Shown: positions 8,609 through 18,219, counted from the stretch's first letter. The stretch is DNA of 64,000 bases from Streptomyces carminius (GCF_002794255.1 NZ_PGGW01000050.1:62001-126000), one strand, 5' to 3'. The notes: generated by a model from the sequence alone, not told the origin. Made by a program: numbers and translations.

Positions 8609-8642
8609 CCCCCGCCGAGGCGGCGAACCGGCGCCGGGTCAG
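8605..8642. terminator. Hairpin spanning two convergent stop codons
   Basis: CTGACCC (8605-8611) pairs with GGGTCAG (8636-8642), with an inner CCGCC/GGCGG stem. The TGA of the SDR and the TGA of the small minus-strand gene both lie in the outer arms. Confidence 0.4.
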
Positions 8643-8803
8643 TGCCTGCGCGTGTCGATCCCGGTGAGCCGATACACGCGCACCTGCGCGACGAGCCGCT
8701 CCGTCGCCGCCTGCTTCTCCGCTGCCGACCGCGTCGGCAGGCCGGCGGCCTCACACCGCTCACGTGCCTTGCGCCTGGCATCCTCCCAACTGACGGTGCT
8801 CAT
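8639..8803 (-). CDS. Small conserved-type hypothetical protein (54 aa)
   Basis: Runs from ATG at 8803 with GGGAG eight bases upstream to TGA at 8639-8641. The product begins MSTVSWEDARRKARE and ends VYRLTGIDTRRH; it is charged and predicted helical, with no signal peptide or membrane segment. Third-position GC is high and the RBS is good, so it is probably real. Function unknown; it ends inside a hairpin shared with the SDR. Confidence 0.6.
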   Translation of the reverse strand: MSTVSWEDARRKARERCEAAGLPTRSAAEKQAATERLVAQVRVYRLTGIDTRRH

Positions 8804-8877
8804 TCGTACTCCCGGGTCTCAAGGTCGGCGAGGTGCGAGGTGCGAGGTACGGGGTGCGGGGCCCGGGCGGGGCGTGC

Positions 8878-9111
8878 TCAGGCCTGCGGCCGGTCCTCCT
8901 CGCCCCACTCCGGGGAGCCGTCCTCGTGGGGGCGGTCCCCCCGGGCGTCCTGCTCGCGGTCGCGGTCGCGGCCGGACCGCTGGGAGCGGGCGGTGCCCGA
9001 CATCCTCCCGGCCCGTTCGCCGTGGTCGCGGGTGATCTCGCTCTCGTTCCGGGGGTCGGCGGTACGCCGCGTGTACCCGCCGCGCCTGTCCGGCTCGTCC
9101 GGCCTGTTCAT
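8878..9111 (-). CDS. Small hydrophilic, probably disordered protein (77 aa)
   Basis: Starts at ATG 9111 with GGGAGC upstream. The sequence is almost entirely charged or polar (Arg, Asp, Glu, Gly), for example EITRDHGERAGRMSGTARSQ, with no Cys, signal peptide or hydrophobic segment. Such proteins are common small hypotheticals in Streptomyces. It is codirectional with the 54-residue gene 74 bp downstream. No function can be assigned. Confidence 0.5.
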   Translation of the reverse strand: MNRPDEPDRRGGYTRRTADPRNESEITRDHGERAGRMSGTARSQRSGRDRDREQDARGDRPHEDGSPEWGEEDRPQA

Positions 9112-9223
9112 GTGCGCTCCCGAAGTGGTGCGGGACGTCCGGTCCGCCGCGGAACCGGCATGGCCCTTCCCAGTACCCGCCCGCCGGGCGCGCACACCGG
9201 GCGTACGCGCCGGAGGGCGGCGC

Positions 9224-12200
9224 TCACGGCCGGGGCGGCAGCGGCGGCCGGGAGCGGTCGGGCACGTCCCCGTAGCCGGGCGGGGCCGCCGCCGGGTGCC
9301 TCTCCAGCAGGTCCAGGGCGGTGCGTACGGCCGTCTCCAGCATCGGATGGCGGTCCTGGGTCCAGTCCCGGGGCGTGCGCAGTATCTCGATGTCGGGCTC
9401 CACGCCGTGGTTCTCCACGGACCAGCCGTACCCGTCGAACCACGCCGCGTTCATCGGCACCGTGATCACCGTGCCGTCGCCGAGCCGGTGGCGCCCGGTC
9501 ATCCCGACGACCCCGCCCCAGGTGCGGGTGCCGACCACGGGGCCGATGCCCAGCAGCCGGAACGCCGCGGTGATCATGTCGCCGTCGGAGGCGGTGGCCT
9601 CGTCGGCCAGCGCCACGATCGGGCCGCGCGGCGCGTTGGAGGCGTAGCTGACCGGCCGGGCGTCGCGGATCAGGTCCCAGCCCAGCACCTTGCGGGTCAG
9701 CGCCTCGACCACCAGCTCGCTGATGTGGCCGCCCGCGTTGCCGCGCACGTCCACGATCAGCGCGGGCCGGGAGACCTCCACCCGCAGGTCGCGGTTGAAC
9801 TGCGCCCAGCCCGAACCGCCCATGTCCGGGATGTGCAGGTAGCCGCACCTGCCCTCGCTCAGCCTCCGTACGACCGCCCGCCGCCGGCTCACCCAGTCCT
9901 GGTAGCGCAGCGGGCGCTCGTCGACGAGGGGGACGACGGCGACCCGGCGGGGCCGGCTCGGCTCCGCGCCGGGCGGGTCGCCCGCGTCGTGGGTGAGGAA
10001 GGCCAGTTCGACGGTGGTGCCGCCGGCCGCGGCCAGCAGCGGGTAGGGGCCGGCGACCGGATCCACCGGGCGGCCGTCCACATGGGTGAGCAGCGAGCCG
10101 TCCCGGACGCCCGAGCCGGCCAGCGGCGACCGGGCCCGGGAATCGGAGGACTCGCCGGGCAGGACGCGTTCCACCCGCCACCGGCCGTCCCCGGTGGGGG
10201 CGAGGTCGGCGCCCAGCAGCCCGATCGGCCGCTGGTAGTGGGCGGGCCCCTCGTCGCGCCGGGCGGGCGAGACGTACGCGTGCGAGGTGCCCAGCTCGCC
10301 CACCGTCTCGCGGAGCAGGTCGGCGAACTCGTCCGGGGAGGCCACCCGCTCCACCAGCGGCCGGTACTGGGCCAGGACCGCGTCCCAGTCGACGCCGGAC
10401 ATGCCCGGGTCCCAGAAGTAGGACCGCATGATCCGGCCCGCCTCCTCGAAGGCCTGCCGCCACTCCGCGCAGGGGTCCACGTCGTGCAGGATGCGGCGCA
10501 GGTCGAGGTGGGTCGTGGAGTCGCCGTCGGCGGACTCGGTGGCCGGGACCGCCCGCAGGTCGCCCTCGTCGTTGACCACCAGCCGGGTGCCGTCGCCGCT
10601 GACCGCGAACCAGTCGATGTCCCCGGTCAGCTCGGTCCGCTTGGCCTTGACCAGGTCGAAGTGCTCCAGGGTGGGGCGGCCGGAGGTGTCGGCGGGGTTG
10701 GCGAACGTCTCGCCCAGCGCCCCGGAGATCGGCCAGCGCAGCCAGACCAGCCCGCCGCCGCTGACGGGGTGGAGGGAGGAGTACTTCGAGGCCGGCACCG
10801 GGAACGGGGTGACCCGGCTGGCCAGCCCCTCGGCCTCCACCAGCACCGTGCCCTCCTCGCCGGCGGCCTCGCCGAGCGCGTCCGGGTCCAGTCCGCCGGC
10901 CGCCGGGCGGCCCTCGGGGGAGAGCGCGAAGGGCGAGGGTGTCGCCGAGGACAGCGGCACCAGGTACGGGCGGCAGCCCAGCGGGAAGGACAGGTCCCCG
11001 GTGTGCACGTCGTAGACCGGGTCGAAGCCGCGCCAGGAGAGGAAGGCCAGATAGCGGCCGTCCCGGGTGAAGACGGGCTGCTCGTCCTCGAAGCGGCCCT
11101 CGGTGACGTCCAGTGTCGTCCGGTCGCTCAGCCGGGCGATCCGGATGCGGCTGAGGGCGCCGCCGGTCCCGGGCTGGGCCCAGGCCAGCCACTGGGAGTC
11201 CGGGGAGAAGGCGAGGTGGCGCACCGGGCCGTCCTCGGAGCGGGCCAGTTCGGTGACACCGGTGTCCGCTGCCTCCCCGGTGGCCCCGGTGTCCCCGCCG
11301 GTGCCGGTGTCCGGCGCGGTGTCGGACGGGGCGTCCGGCGGCGGGGCGTCCTCGGCCGTCTCCCCGCCGGTCTCCACGGCGGGCTCCCCGCCGGTGCCGC
11401 CGTCCCCGGGGCTCCCGTCGGCGCTCCCCGCGTCCCCGGCGCCGGTGCGGACCAGCAGCAGCCGGCCGTCGTGCGAGGCGACGGCGAGCGTCTCGCCGTC
11501 CGGCGCGGCGATCAGTTCGTGCACCCGCCCCAGCCGGCCGGCCGCCGTCCGCCGCGGCTCGCCGGTGCCGCTGGCCCGCGGCAGGCCGGCGATCTCCACG
11601 GCGTCCTCGCCCTCGGCGTCGGTGACGTAGGCGATCTGCCCGGTGGAGCCGAGCATCTCCGGCAGCCTCACCCGCACCCCCGGGGTGTCGGCGATCACCC
11701 GGGCCGGGCCGTCGCGGTGGGTGAGCCAGTACAGGCTGCCACGTACCCCGACCGCGCTGGCCCGCCCGGTGGTGTCCACGGCCAGGGAGTTCACATGGCC
11801 CGCGGCCGGCACCTGGTAGCCGCGCCGTCCGGCGCGCGGCCCGCCCAGCCGTACGGCCAGCCGGCGCGGCCGCGCGTGCGGGGAGAGGTCGTCCACCAGC
11901 CACAGCTCGCCGCCGCACTGGTACACCACCCGCTGCCCGTCGGTGGCGGCGTGGCGGGCGTAGAAGTCGGCGTGGTCGGTGTGGCGGCGCAGGTCCGTGC
12001 CGTCGGGGCGGCAGGAGTAGAGGTTGCCGACGCCCTCGTGGTCGGAGAGGAAGGCGATCCGGCCACCGACGATCATCGGGCAGTCCAGGTGCCCGTACAG
12101 CTCGGGCACCAGGCGTTCGCCCTCCAGCCACAGCCGTCCCGTCGCCCCGCCGCGGTACCGCTTCCAGGCGGCGGGTTCGTGCGGCGGGGTGCCGGTCAGC

Positions 12201-12745
12201 AGCAGGGTGCGGACCTCGCCGTCGAGGTCGGCGACGGCCAGGTCCGACACCGGCCCCCAGGGCAGCTTCTCGCCGGGGCCGCCGTCGGTGGACAGCCGGT
12301 GGGCCCAGGCGAAGTGCGAGAACGGCTGGCCGTGCGAGGCCACGGCCAGGATGTCGCCGTCCGGGGTCCAGCCGCGGACCTGGGTGTCGACGGCCCCCCA
12401 GTACGTCAGCTGCCGCGACGGGCCGCCCTCGACGGGGGTGAGGTGGACCTCGGGGTCCAGGCTCCGCCAGGTCGTGTACGCGAGGTGGCGGCCGTCGGGG
12501 GAGAAGCGGGGGTGCCCGATCCGGGTGCGGTCCACCGTCAGACGCCAGGCGCGCGGGGGGTGGTGTGCCGCCGGTGTGCCCTCGGGGACGAGCGGGGCGA
12601 CCCACAGGTCGTCCTCGGCGGTGAAGCACAGCAGCTCACCGTGGAGGTGCGGAAACCGGAGGTAGACGCCGGGCGGCTGCCCGTCCGCCGGGGCCGGGGG
12701 GACGGGCGGAGCCGGAGGGGCGGAGGAAGCGCTCACCCCTCCCAT
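9224..12745 (-). CDS. Tricorn protease homolog (S41 family)
   Basis: Large cytosolic self-compartmentalising peptidase that degrades oligopeptides released by the proteasome. 1173 residues: two N-terminal beta-propellers, then a PDZ region and the C-terminal catalytic domain. GTSHAYV carries the catalytic His, IVDVRGNAGGHISE is the substrate region, and TASDGDM carries the nucleophile Ser followed by Asp. An acidic Gly/Thr/Asp-rich insert of about 60 residues (GGETAEDAPPPDAPSD) interrupts the second propeller. ATG 12745 is chosen; GTG 12736 lies right against a GGGAGGG site and TTG 12772 is weaker. Confidence 0.9.
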   Translation of the reverse strand: MGGVSASSAPPAPPVPPAPADGQPPGVYLRFPHLHGELLCFTAEDDLWVAPLVPEGTPAAHHPPRAWRLTVDRTRIGHPRFSPDGRHLAYTTWRSLDPEVHLTPVEGGPSRQLTYWGAVDTQVRGWTPDGDILAVASHGQPFSHFAWAHRLSTDGGPGEKLPWGPVSDLAVADLDGEVRTLLLTGTPPHEPAAWKRYRGGATGRLWLEGERLVPELYGHLDCPMIVGGRIAFLSDHEGVGNLYSCRPDGTDLRRHTDHADFYARHAATDGQRVVYQCGGELWLVDDLSPHARPRRLAVRLGGPRAGRRGYQVPAAGHVNSLAVDTTGRASAVGVRGSLYWLTHRDGPARVIADTPGVRVRLPEMLGSTGQIAYVTDAEGEDAVEIAGLPRASGTGEPRRTAAGRLGRVHELIAAPDGETLAVASHDGRLLLVRTGAGDAGSADGSPGDGGTGGEPAVETGGETAEDAPPPDAPSDTAPDTGTGGDTGATGEAADTGVTELARSEDGPVRHLAFSPDSQWLAWAQPGTGGALSRIRIARLSDRTTLDVTEGRFEDEQPVFTRDGRYLAFLSWRGFDPVYDVHTGDLSFPLGCRPYLVPLSSATPSPFALSPEGRPAAGGLDPDALGEAAGEEGTVLVEAEGLASRVTPFPVPASKYSSLHPVSGGGLVWLRWPISGALGETFANPADTSGRPTLEHFDLVKAKRTELTGDIDWFAVSGDGTRLVVNDEGDLRAVPATESADGDSTTHLDLRRILHDVDPCAEWRQAFEEAGRIMRSYFWDPGMSGVDWDAVLAQYRPLVERVASPDEFADLLRETVGELGTSHAYVSPARRDEGPAHYQRPIGLLGADLAPTGDGRWRVERVLPGESSDSRARSPLAGSGVRDGSLLTHVDGRPVDPVAGPYPLLAAAGGTTVELAFLTHDAGDPPGAEPSRPRRVAVVPLVDERPLRYQDWVSRRRAVVRRLSEGRCGYLHIPDMGGSGWAQFNRDLRVEVSRPALIVDVRGNAGGHISELVVEALTRKVLGWDLIRDARPVSYASNAPRGPIVALADEATASDGDMITAAFRLLGIGPVVGTRTWGGVVGMTGRHRLGDGTVITVPMNAAWFDGYGWSVENHGVEPDIEILRTPRDWTQDRHPMLETAVRTALDLLERHPAAAPPGYGDVPDRSRPPLPPRP

Positions 12746-13423
12746 GATCGGCCGCCGGACGGGTGACGGCAACTCCTGCCGCCGGCCCCGGCGCCGGTCC
12801 TGCTCCCGGCTCGGTACGGGGTCCCGGCCCGGCGGTGGACCACGAGGGACCTCCGTTCACCCGGACGGGTGAGATCGGGGTCCACGGCGAGCCGCCCGGG
12901 CGGTGCGGGACGGGACAGCGCGGGACGGAGCGGCGCGGGACGGAGCGGCGCGCAACAGGGCAGTGCGCAACAGGGCAGTGCGGGACAGGGCAGATTGGGG
13001 CAGGGGGTTCCCCGGTTCCGGGCCGGGGGCGCGGGTGGTCGTCACCGCGCCGATCGTCAGGACCGGTGTCCTCGCGGGCTCCGCCGGGGCGCCCGACCAG
13101 GTGCGGTGGTCGGGCTGCCGGGCTCCGGCCCGGCCGTTCGGCGCCGCCCGGTGAGCGGGCGTGGTGGCCGCCGCGATGGCGGGCGAGGGGCCGCGCGGGC
13201 CACTCGCCGGGGGTGTCGGGGCGCGTCCGCCGCGCCCGGTGCGGATCGGTTCCGCCGGTCCTGTGCCCCGGCGGGCTTCTGAGGGGTGGTGCTCCTGGGA
13301 GGTGGTGGGGTGCCCGGACCTTCCGGCCCGTCCGGCCTCGCCGGTCCCGCCGGTCCCGCCGGTCCTCCGTGGCTCCCCGGCGGCGCTGTCCGCCGTGTGC
13401 CGTCCGCTGCCGTCGCCGGGACG
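12746..13423. other. 678-bp gap without a supported gene
   Basis: Open frames here are Arg/Pro-rich shadows without ribosome-binding sites. The only structure seen is a 15-bp tandem repeat (12906-12993). The segment must hold the tricorn promoter near 12750-12800. Confidence 0.5.
12906..12993. repeat. 15-bp tandem repeat, about six copies
   Basis: Units at 12906, 12921, 12936, 12951, 12966 and 12981 (last one 13 bp). Units two and three are identical (CGGGACGGAGCGGCG), and units four and five are identical (CGCAACAGGGCAGTG). The unit length is a multiple of three, but no gene here is supported. Confidence 0.85.
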
Positions 13424-13837
13424 TCACACCCCCCGCAACAGCGCGGTCAGCACCCTGTCGATGTCCAGCTCGTGGCGCTCGTCGCCGCCGGACACCAGCT
13501 CGTAGGTGCCGCGCAGGAAGCGCCGCAGGTCGGCGGTGGCGAACTCGATCACGGCCACCCCCTCCGGCGCCCGCAGCTCGACGACGGTCCGTCCCGTCTC
13601 GCCCGGCCGGACGTGCACGTCCCCCGGGCCGGCCGGGGACCGCATGCCCTCCTCCAGCAGTTCACGGGAGAACACCCAGACGACCTCGTGGCCGTCGAGG
13701 GAGACGTCGGAGGGGAAGACGATCCGCACGGCGAAGGGGTCCTGCCGGTCGTAGCGCAACCCGACGGGGATGTCCCGGGTGAGGGAGGGGACGGTGACCA
13801 GACGGGCCTGGACGTTGTGGTCGATGATGATGGGCAT
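13424..13837 (-). CDS. SsgA-like sporulation/cell division regulator
   Basis: 137-residue SsgA-like protein (SALP), a family confined to sporulating actinomycetes that positions septation and wall-remodelling proteins. Family features seen: VPVGLRYDRQDPFAVRIVF-like core, VVWVFSRELLEEGM, GDVHVRPG and a C-terminal FATADLRRFLRGTYELV with ELDIDRVLTALL. GGAAGGAG upstream of ATG 13837 gives a strong start. Which paralog (SsgB to SsgG type) cannot be decided; it is not obviously SsgB. It diverges from the nickel/cobalt transporter. Confidence 0.9.
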   Translation of the reverse strand: MPIIIDHNVQARLVTVPSLTRDIPVGLRYDRQDPFAVRIVFPSDVSLDGHEVVWVFSRELLEEGMRSPAGPGDVHVRPGETGRTVVELRAPEGVAVIEFATADLRRFLRGTYELVSGGDERHELDIDRVLTALLRGV

Positions 13838-14065
13838 GGCGCTGCTCCTTCCGGGGGCCTGCTTTCCTACGACCCAGCCAGGGCGTTTTCATGACGACAT
13901 ACCGCGAGTAATTTCTGTGAGCTCTGCAACAATTTTGTGAGGATCCGGCATTCGCGACTGCTCGGGCTTACCGGTCGGTCCGTGTCAATTGCCCTCCAAG
14001 CGGCCGGTTCGGCGACGCTTCCCGACCCGACTGACCACACGCGGTCACTGGCGGCACAGGCGCTC

Positions 14066-14096
14066 TTGCAAAAGGTTCGCAACAAGTCCTTACTAT
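14066..14096 (+). promoter_or_regulatory. Nur-box-like operator and promoter of the ECF transporter
   Basis: TTGCAA (14066-14071), five bases, then TCGCAA (14077-14082). This matches the Nur (nickel-responsive Fur-family) consensus TTGCAA-N5-TTGCAA at 11 of 12 positions. A -10 candidate TACTAT lies at 14091-14096, so a bound repressor would cover the -35 region. The leader to the ATG is about 55 nt. No cobalamin riboswitch consensus was seen in the leader. Confidence 0.72.
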
Positions 14097-14155
14097 CGGG
14101 AAGGGGAGCCGACTCCCTCGCGCGGTGTCCCTGCAAGCAGAGAGCGGAGCCCGAC

Positions 14156-15271
14156 ATGCATGTCCCCGACGGATTCCTCGACGCCCCCGTGTCGGTGGCC
14201 ACCGGCGCCGTCGCCGCGGCCGCCGTCGCGGTGAGCCTGCGCGGCGCCCGCCGCGAGCTGGCGGGCGCCGCCGACAGCCTCGGCGCGGAGCGCACGGCGC
14301 CGCTGGCCGGGCTGGTGGCGGCCTTCGTCTTCGCCGTCCAGATGCTCAACTTCCCCGTCGGGGCCGGCACCAGCGGGCATCTGATGGGCGGGGCGCTCGC
14401 GGCCGTGCTCGTCGGTCCGTACACGGCCGTGCTCTGCCTGGCCGTGGTCCTGCTGCTCCAGGCACTCCTCTTCGCCGACGGCGGCCTCACCGCGCTGGGC
14501 ACCAACATCACCCTGATCGGCGTGGTCACCGTGGTGACCGCCTACGCCGTCTTCCGCGCCCTGGTGCTGGTCCTGCCCCGCAGGCGGAGCTCGGTCACCG
14601 CGGCCGCCTTCACCGCCGCCCTGGTCTCCGTACCGGCCGCCGCCGCCGTCTTCACCGGCCTGTACGCGATCGGCGGCACCGCCGAGGTCTCCCTGGGGAA
14701 GGTCCTCGCGGCGATGCTCGGCGTCCACACGCTGATCGGCTTCGGCGAGGCGGCCATCACCGCCGCCACCGTGAGCGCGGTCCTCGCCGTCCGCCCGGAC
14801 CTGGTGTACGGCGCCCGCGGTCTGACCCGCCCCCTCGTCCTGCGCGCCGCCGACGGCACGGAGCTGCCCGCGCCCGCCGGCGGTACGGAGCCCGCCGCGC
14901 GGCCCGCCGCCTCCGCCCGGAGGGTCTGGGCGGGCGGACTGGCCGCCACCCTGCTGTGCGCCGGGGTCGTGAGCTTCTACGCCTCCGCCTCGCCCGACGG
15001 CCTGGAGAAGGTCGCCGGTGAGCACGGCATCGCCGAGCGGGAGGAGGAGCACGGCCTGGCCGGCTCGCCGCTCGCCGACTACGGTGTGGCCGACATCGCG
15101 AACGAGCGGCTCTCCGGCGGGGTCGCCGGGGTCGTCGGGGTGGGCGCGACCCTGGCCGTCGGCTCCGGGGTCACCCTGCTGGCCGTCCGCCGCCGCCGGG
15201 CCGGGGAGGCGGCCGGGACCGGGGCCGACGGCCGTACGGCCGGGGCCGGCACCCCGGCCGGAACCGCCTGA
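14156..15271 (+). CDS. nikM: ECF nickel/cobalt transporter substrate-binding component, CbiM/NikM fused to CbiN/NikN
   Basis: Membrane S-component for uptake of Ni2+ or Co2+, 371 residues. The mature N-terminus MHVPDGFLD contains the metal-coordinating His2 of the CbiM family. About seven hydrophobic segments follow. The last about 110 residues (ASPDGLEKVAGEHG, SPLADYGV, then one TM helix) are the CbiN-type domain, so M and N are one polypeptide. First gene of a three-gene operon. The Nur-like box favours nickel as the substrate; cobalt cannot be excluded from the sequence. Confidence 0.9.
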   Translation: MHVPDGFLDAPVSVATGAVAAAAVAVSLRGARRELAGAADSLGAERTAPLAGLVAAFVFAVQMLNFPVGAGTSGHLMGGALAAVLVGPYTAVLCLAVVLLLQALLFADGGLTALGTNITLIGVVTVVTAYAVFRALVLVLPRRRSSVTAAAFTAALVSVPAAAAVFTGLYAIGGTAEVSLGKVLAAMLGVHTLIGFGEAAITAATVSAVLAVRPDLVYGARGLTRPLVLRAADGTELPAPAGGTEPAARPAASARRVWAGGLAATLLCAGVVSFYASASPDGLEKVAGEHGIAEREEEHGLAGSPLADYGVADIANERLSGGVAGVVGVGATLAVGSGVTLLAVRRRRAGEAAGTGADGRTAGAGTPAGTA

Positions 15272-15272
15272 G

Positions 15273-16034
15273 ATGGGCGCCGGACACACCCACCGGCTCT
15301 ACCGCCACGGGCACTCGCCCGTGCACCGGCTCCCCGCGCACTGCAAGACCGTCGCGGTCCTCGCCTTCGTCTTCACCGTGGTCGCCACGCCCCGCGAGGC
15401 GGTGTGGGCCTTCGGCCTCTACGCGCTGCTGCTGGCCGCGGTCGCCGCCGCGGCCCGCGTACCGCCCGGCCACCTGCTGAAGCGGATGCTGGTCGAGGTG
15501 CCGTTCGTGGCGTTCGCGGTCCTGCTGCCCTTCGTGGCGGAGGGACCGCGGGTGTCCGTGCTGGGCCTGGCGCTCAGCGAGCCCGGACTGTGGGGGGCCT
15601 GGAACGTCCTGGCCAAGGGCACCCTCGGCGTCGCCGCCTCCGTGCTGCTGGCCGCCACCACCGAGCTGCGCGAGCTGCTGCTCGGCCTCCAGCGGCTGCG
15701 CATGCCGCCGCTGCTGGTGCAGATCGCCTCCTTCATGCTCCGCTACGGCGACGTGATCGCGGACGAGATGCGCCGGATGGGCGTCGCCCGCGCTTCGCGC
15801 GGCTTCACCGCGCGGGGCCCGCGGCAGTGGGGAGTGCTGGCCAGGTCCGCCGGCGCGCTGTTCATCCGCTCCTACGAACGCGGCGAGCGCGTGCACCTGG
15901 CCATGGTCAGCCGCGGCTACACCGGCACGATGCCGGTGCTCGACGAGACGGCCGCCACCCGCGCGCAGTGGTCGTACGCCGCGGCCCTCCCGCTCGCCGC
16001 GCTCGCGGTCTGTCTGCTGGGATGGAGCCTGTGA
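15273..16034 (+). CDS. nikQ: ECF transporter T component (CbiQ/NikQ)
   Basis: 253-residue transmembrane coupling protein that joins the S-component to the ATPase. Four to six hydrophobic segments; cytoplasmic coupling helices with the characteristic Ala-Arg-Gly type motifs are visible as MGVARASRGF and MAMVSRGYTG-like (LAMVSRGYTGTM). The His-rich N-terminus (GHTHRLYRHGHSPVH) is usual for the metal subfamily. The ATG overlaps the end of the preceding stop context by one base spacing; operon with the M and O genes. Confidence 0.9.
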   Translation: MGAGHTHRLYRHGHSPVHRLPAHCKTVAVLAFVFTVVATPREAVWAFGLYALLLAAVAAAARVPPGHLLKRMLVEVPFVAFAVLLPFVAEGPRVSVLGLALSEPGLWGAWNVLAKGTLGVAASVLLAATTELRELLLGLQRLRMPPLLVQIASFMLRYGDVIADEMRRMGVARASRGFTARGPRQWGVLARSAGALFIRSYERGERVHLAMVSRGYTGTMPVLDETAATRAQWSYAAALPLAALAVCLLGWSL

Positions 16035-16840
16035 CCACCGCCGACGCCGACCCCGGCCCCGCCCACCGGCCCGCCCCCGGGACCGCCGCGCCCCCCTCCC
16101 TGGAGGTGCGCGGCCTCGCCTACGCCTACCCCGACGGCCACCAGGCCCTGTTCGGCGTCGACCTCACGGTGCGGCGCGGTGAGCGGGTCGCGCTGCTCGG
16201 GCCCAACGGCGCGGGCAAGACCACCCTCGTCCTCCACCTGAACGGCATCCTCTCCGGCGGCGCGGGCAGCGTCACGGTGGCCGGGCTGCCGGTGAACCGG
16301 GCCAACGTCGCCGAGATCCGCCGCCGGGTCGGCATCGTCTTCCAGGACCCGGACGACCAGCTCTTCATGCCCACCGTCCGCGAGGACGTCGCCTTCGGCC
16401 CCGCCAACGCCGGGCTGCGCGGCGCCGAACTGGACGCCCGGGTGCGCGAGGCCCTCGACCGGGTGGGGATGGCGGACCACGCCGACCGCCCGCCGCACCA
16501 CCTGTCCTTCGGGCAGCGGCGCCGGGTGGCGGTGGCGACCGTGCTGGCCATGCGGCCGGAGATCGTCGTCCTGGACGAGCCGTCCTCCAACCTCGACCCC
16601 GCCTCCCGCCGCGAACTCGCCGACATCCTGCGGTCCCTGGACGTCACCGTGCTGATGGTCACCCACGACCTGCCGTACGCCCTGGAGTTGTGCCCGCGCT
16701 CGGTGATCCTCGGCGACGGCGTCATCGCCGCCGACGGACCCACCCGGGACCTGCTGACCGACACCGGGCTGATGCACGCCCACCGGCTGGAACTGCCGTT
16801 CGGCTTCGACCCCGGTTCGGTGACGCTTCCCCGGGCATAG
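16031..16840 (+). CDS. nikO: ECF transporter ATPase (CbiO/NikO)
   Basis: Energises the metal importer. 269 residues: Walker [10 protein letters not shown]-loop FQDPDDQLF, signature [12 protein letters not shown], Walker [14 protein letters not shown] and H-loop THDLP. GTG at 16031 overlaps the NikQ stop (GTGA) with GGAG just upstream; ATG 16022 in the same frame is a longer alternative. Last gene of the operon; a different enzyme gene starts 60 bp later. Confidence 0.92.
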   Translation: MTTADADPGPAHRPAPGTAAPPSLEVRGLAYAYPDGHQALFGVDLTVRRGERVALLGPNGAGKTTLVLHLNGILSGGAGSVTVAGLPVNRANVAEIRRRVGIVFQDPDDQLFMPTVREDVAFGPANAGLRGAELDARVREALDRVGMADHADRPPHHLSFGQRRRVAVATVLAMRPEIVVLDEPSSNLDPASRRELADILRSLDVTVLMVTHDLPYALELCPRSVILGDGVIAADGPTRDLLTDTGLMHAHRLELPFGFDPGSVTLPRA

Positions 16841-16900
16841 GAGCATGGACGGTACAAGCATCGACCACCGGCCGGGGGAGCCCGGCAGCCGGGGGGAACA

Positions 16901-18088
16901 GTGGCCGACGTCCAGGGGACGGTGGCGGACGGCTGGGAGCCGGTCCGCGACGCCTTCCGCACCAACCTCGCCGAACGCGGCGACCGCGGCGCGGCCGTGG
17001 CCGTGTACCGGGACGGGCACCGGGTCGCCGACCTGTGGGGCGGTCTGGCCGACCCCCGCGGCGAGGCGCCCTGGACCGGGGAGACCGCCCAGCTCGTGCG
17101 CTCGGTGACCAAGGGGATCGCCTCGGCCGTCCCGCATCTGCTGCACCAGCGCGGACAACTGGACCTGGACGCCCCGGTGAGCGCGTACTGGCCGGAGTTC
17201 GCGGCGGCGGGCAAGGAGCGCGTCCTGGTGCGCCACCTGCTCGGCCACCGCGCCGGACTGCCCGCCCTGGACACCCCGCTCACCCCGGAGCAGGCCCTCG
17301 ACGGCGTCTCCGGGCCGCGTGCCGTCGCCGCCCAGGCACCCGCCTGGGAGCCCGGCACCGCACACGGCTACCACGCCCAGACGTACGGCTGGCTGCTGGA
17401 CGAGCTGGTGCGCCGGGTCACCGGGCGCACCCTGGGCCGCTGGTTCGCCGAGGAGGTGGCCGGGCCGTACGGCCTGGACGTCTGGCTCGGACTGCCGGCC
17501 GGACAGGCGCACCGGGTGGGCCGGATCGCCGAGGTGGCGGCGCCGCCCGCGCCGCCCTCCCGGGGGCTGCGGGTCCGTCCCCGGCGCGAGGTCGCCGAGG
17601 CCTGGCGCGACCCGGACTCCCTCACCCGCCGGGCCTTCGCCGCGATCGACCCGTCCCCGGACGAGAACGACCCCGCCTACCTGGCCGCCGGACTCCCCTC
17701 CTCCGGGGGCGTGGCCACCGCCCGTGCCCTGGCCCGCTGCTACGCGGCGTTCATCGGCGACCTCGGCGACGGCACCCGACGGCTGTTCGAACCCGCCACC
17801 CTCGCCCGGGCCCGCGCCGAGGAGTCGGCCGGGCCGGACCGCGTGCTGGTCGTCCCCACCCGCTTCGGGCGGGGGTACATGCTCCACGGGCCGTCCTGCC
17901 CGATGCTCGGGCCCGGCTCCTTCGGGCACTCCGGCCGCGGCGGCTCCCTGGCGTTCGCCGATCCGGAGACGGGGACGGCCTTCGCCTACGTCACCAACTC
18001 CCTGCAGAAATCGGTCACCTCCGACCCGCGGGCGCAGGCCCTGGTACGCGCCGTGCGCCGGGTGCCGGCCGGCCGGGACGCCCGCTGA
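16901..18088 (+). CDS. Serine hydrolase, beta-lactamase / EstB-like family
   Basis: 395-residue member of the class C beta-lactamase-like esterases. The nucleophile motif is SVTK (Ser-x-x-Lys) near residue 68, the Tyr motif lies in HGYHAQTYG and the third motif is HSGRGG. No signal peptide, so an intracellular esterase or peptidase is more likely than a penicillin-hydrolysing enzyme. GTG 16901 follows GGGGGGAACA. Substrate unknown; it may be co-transcribed with the transporter but has no evident link to metal uptake. Confidence 0.85.
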   Translation: MADVQGTVADGWEPVRDAFRTNLAERGDRGAAVAVYRDGHRVADLWGGLADPRGEAPWTGETAQLVRSVTKGIASAVPHLLHQRGQLDLDAPVSAYWPEFAAAGKERVLVRHLLGHRAGLPALDTPLTPEQALDGVSGPRAVAAQAPAWEPGTAHGYHAQTYGWLLDELVRRVTGRTLGRWFAEEVAGPYGLDVWLGLPAGQAHRVGRIAEVAAPPAPPSRGLRVRPRREVAEAWRDPDSLTRRAFAAIDPSPDENDPAYLAAGLPSSGGVATARALARCYAAFIGDLGDGTRRLFEPATLARARAEESAGPDRVLVVPTRFGRGYMLHGPSCPMLGPGSFGHSGRGGSLAFADPETGTAFAYVTNSLQKSVTSDPRAQALVRAVRRVPAGRDAR

Positions 18089-18205
18089 CGTCTGCCGACG
18101 CCCGCCCGGCGGCGCACGGCGGCCGTGGGGCGGAGCCGTGAGGAAACCGGCCACATCGAAGGGCGAGGTTTCGGTTCCGTGACGCCGGGTAAAGCCCGGA
18201 TGACA

Positions 18206-18219
18206 TGGGAGCGCTCCCA
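18206..18219. promoter_or_regulatory. CebR box upstream of the LPMO
   Basis: TGGGAGCGCTCCCA, the consensus operator of CebR, the LacI-family repressor released by cello-oligosaccharides. It lies within an 18-bp perfect palindrome (18204-18221) 40 bp before the LPMO start codon, a position suited to blocking transcription. Confidence 0.85.

Noticed and set aside
12636..13427. 263-residue minus-strand ORF across the repeat region
   Set aside because: Arg/Pro/His-rich translation typical of non-coding GC-rich DNA, no RBS, and it overlaps the tricorn start.
13937..14155. N-terminal extension of the CbiM-like protein
   Set aside because: The family starts at MHVPDG with His2 as metal ligand; the upstream part contains the Nur box and promoter.
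14097..14155. Cobalamin riboswitch in the transporter leader
   Set aside because: The leader is only about 55 nt and no B12-box sequence could be recognised.
16901..18088. Beta-lactamase (antibiotic resistance)
   Set aside because: It has the Ser-x-x-Lys fold but no signal peptide, and the motifs fit EstB-like esterases better.
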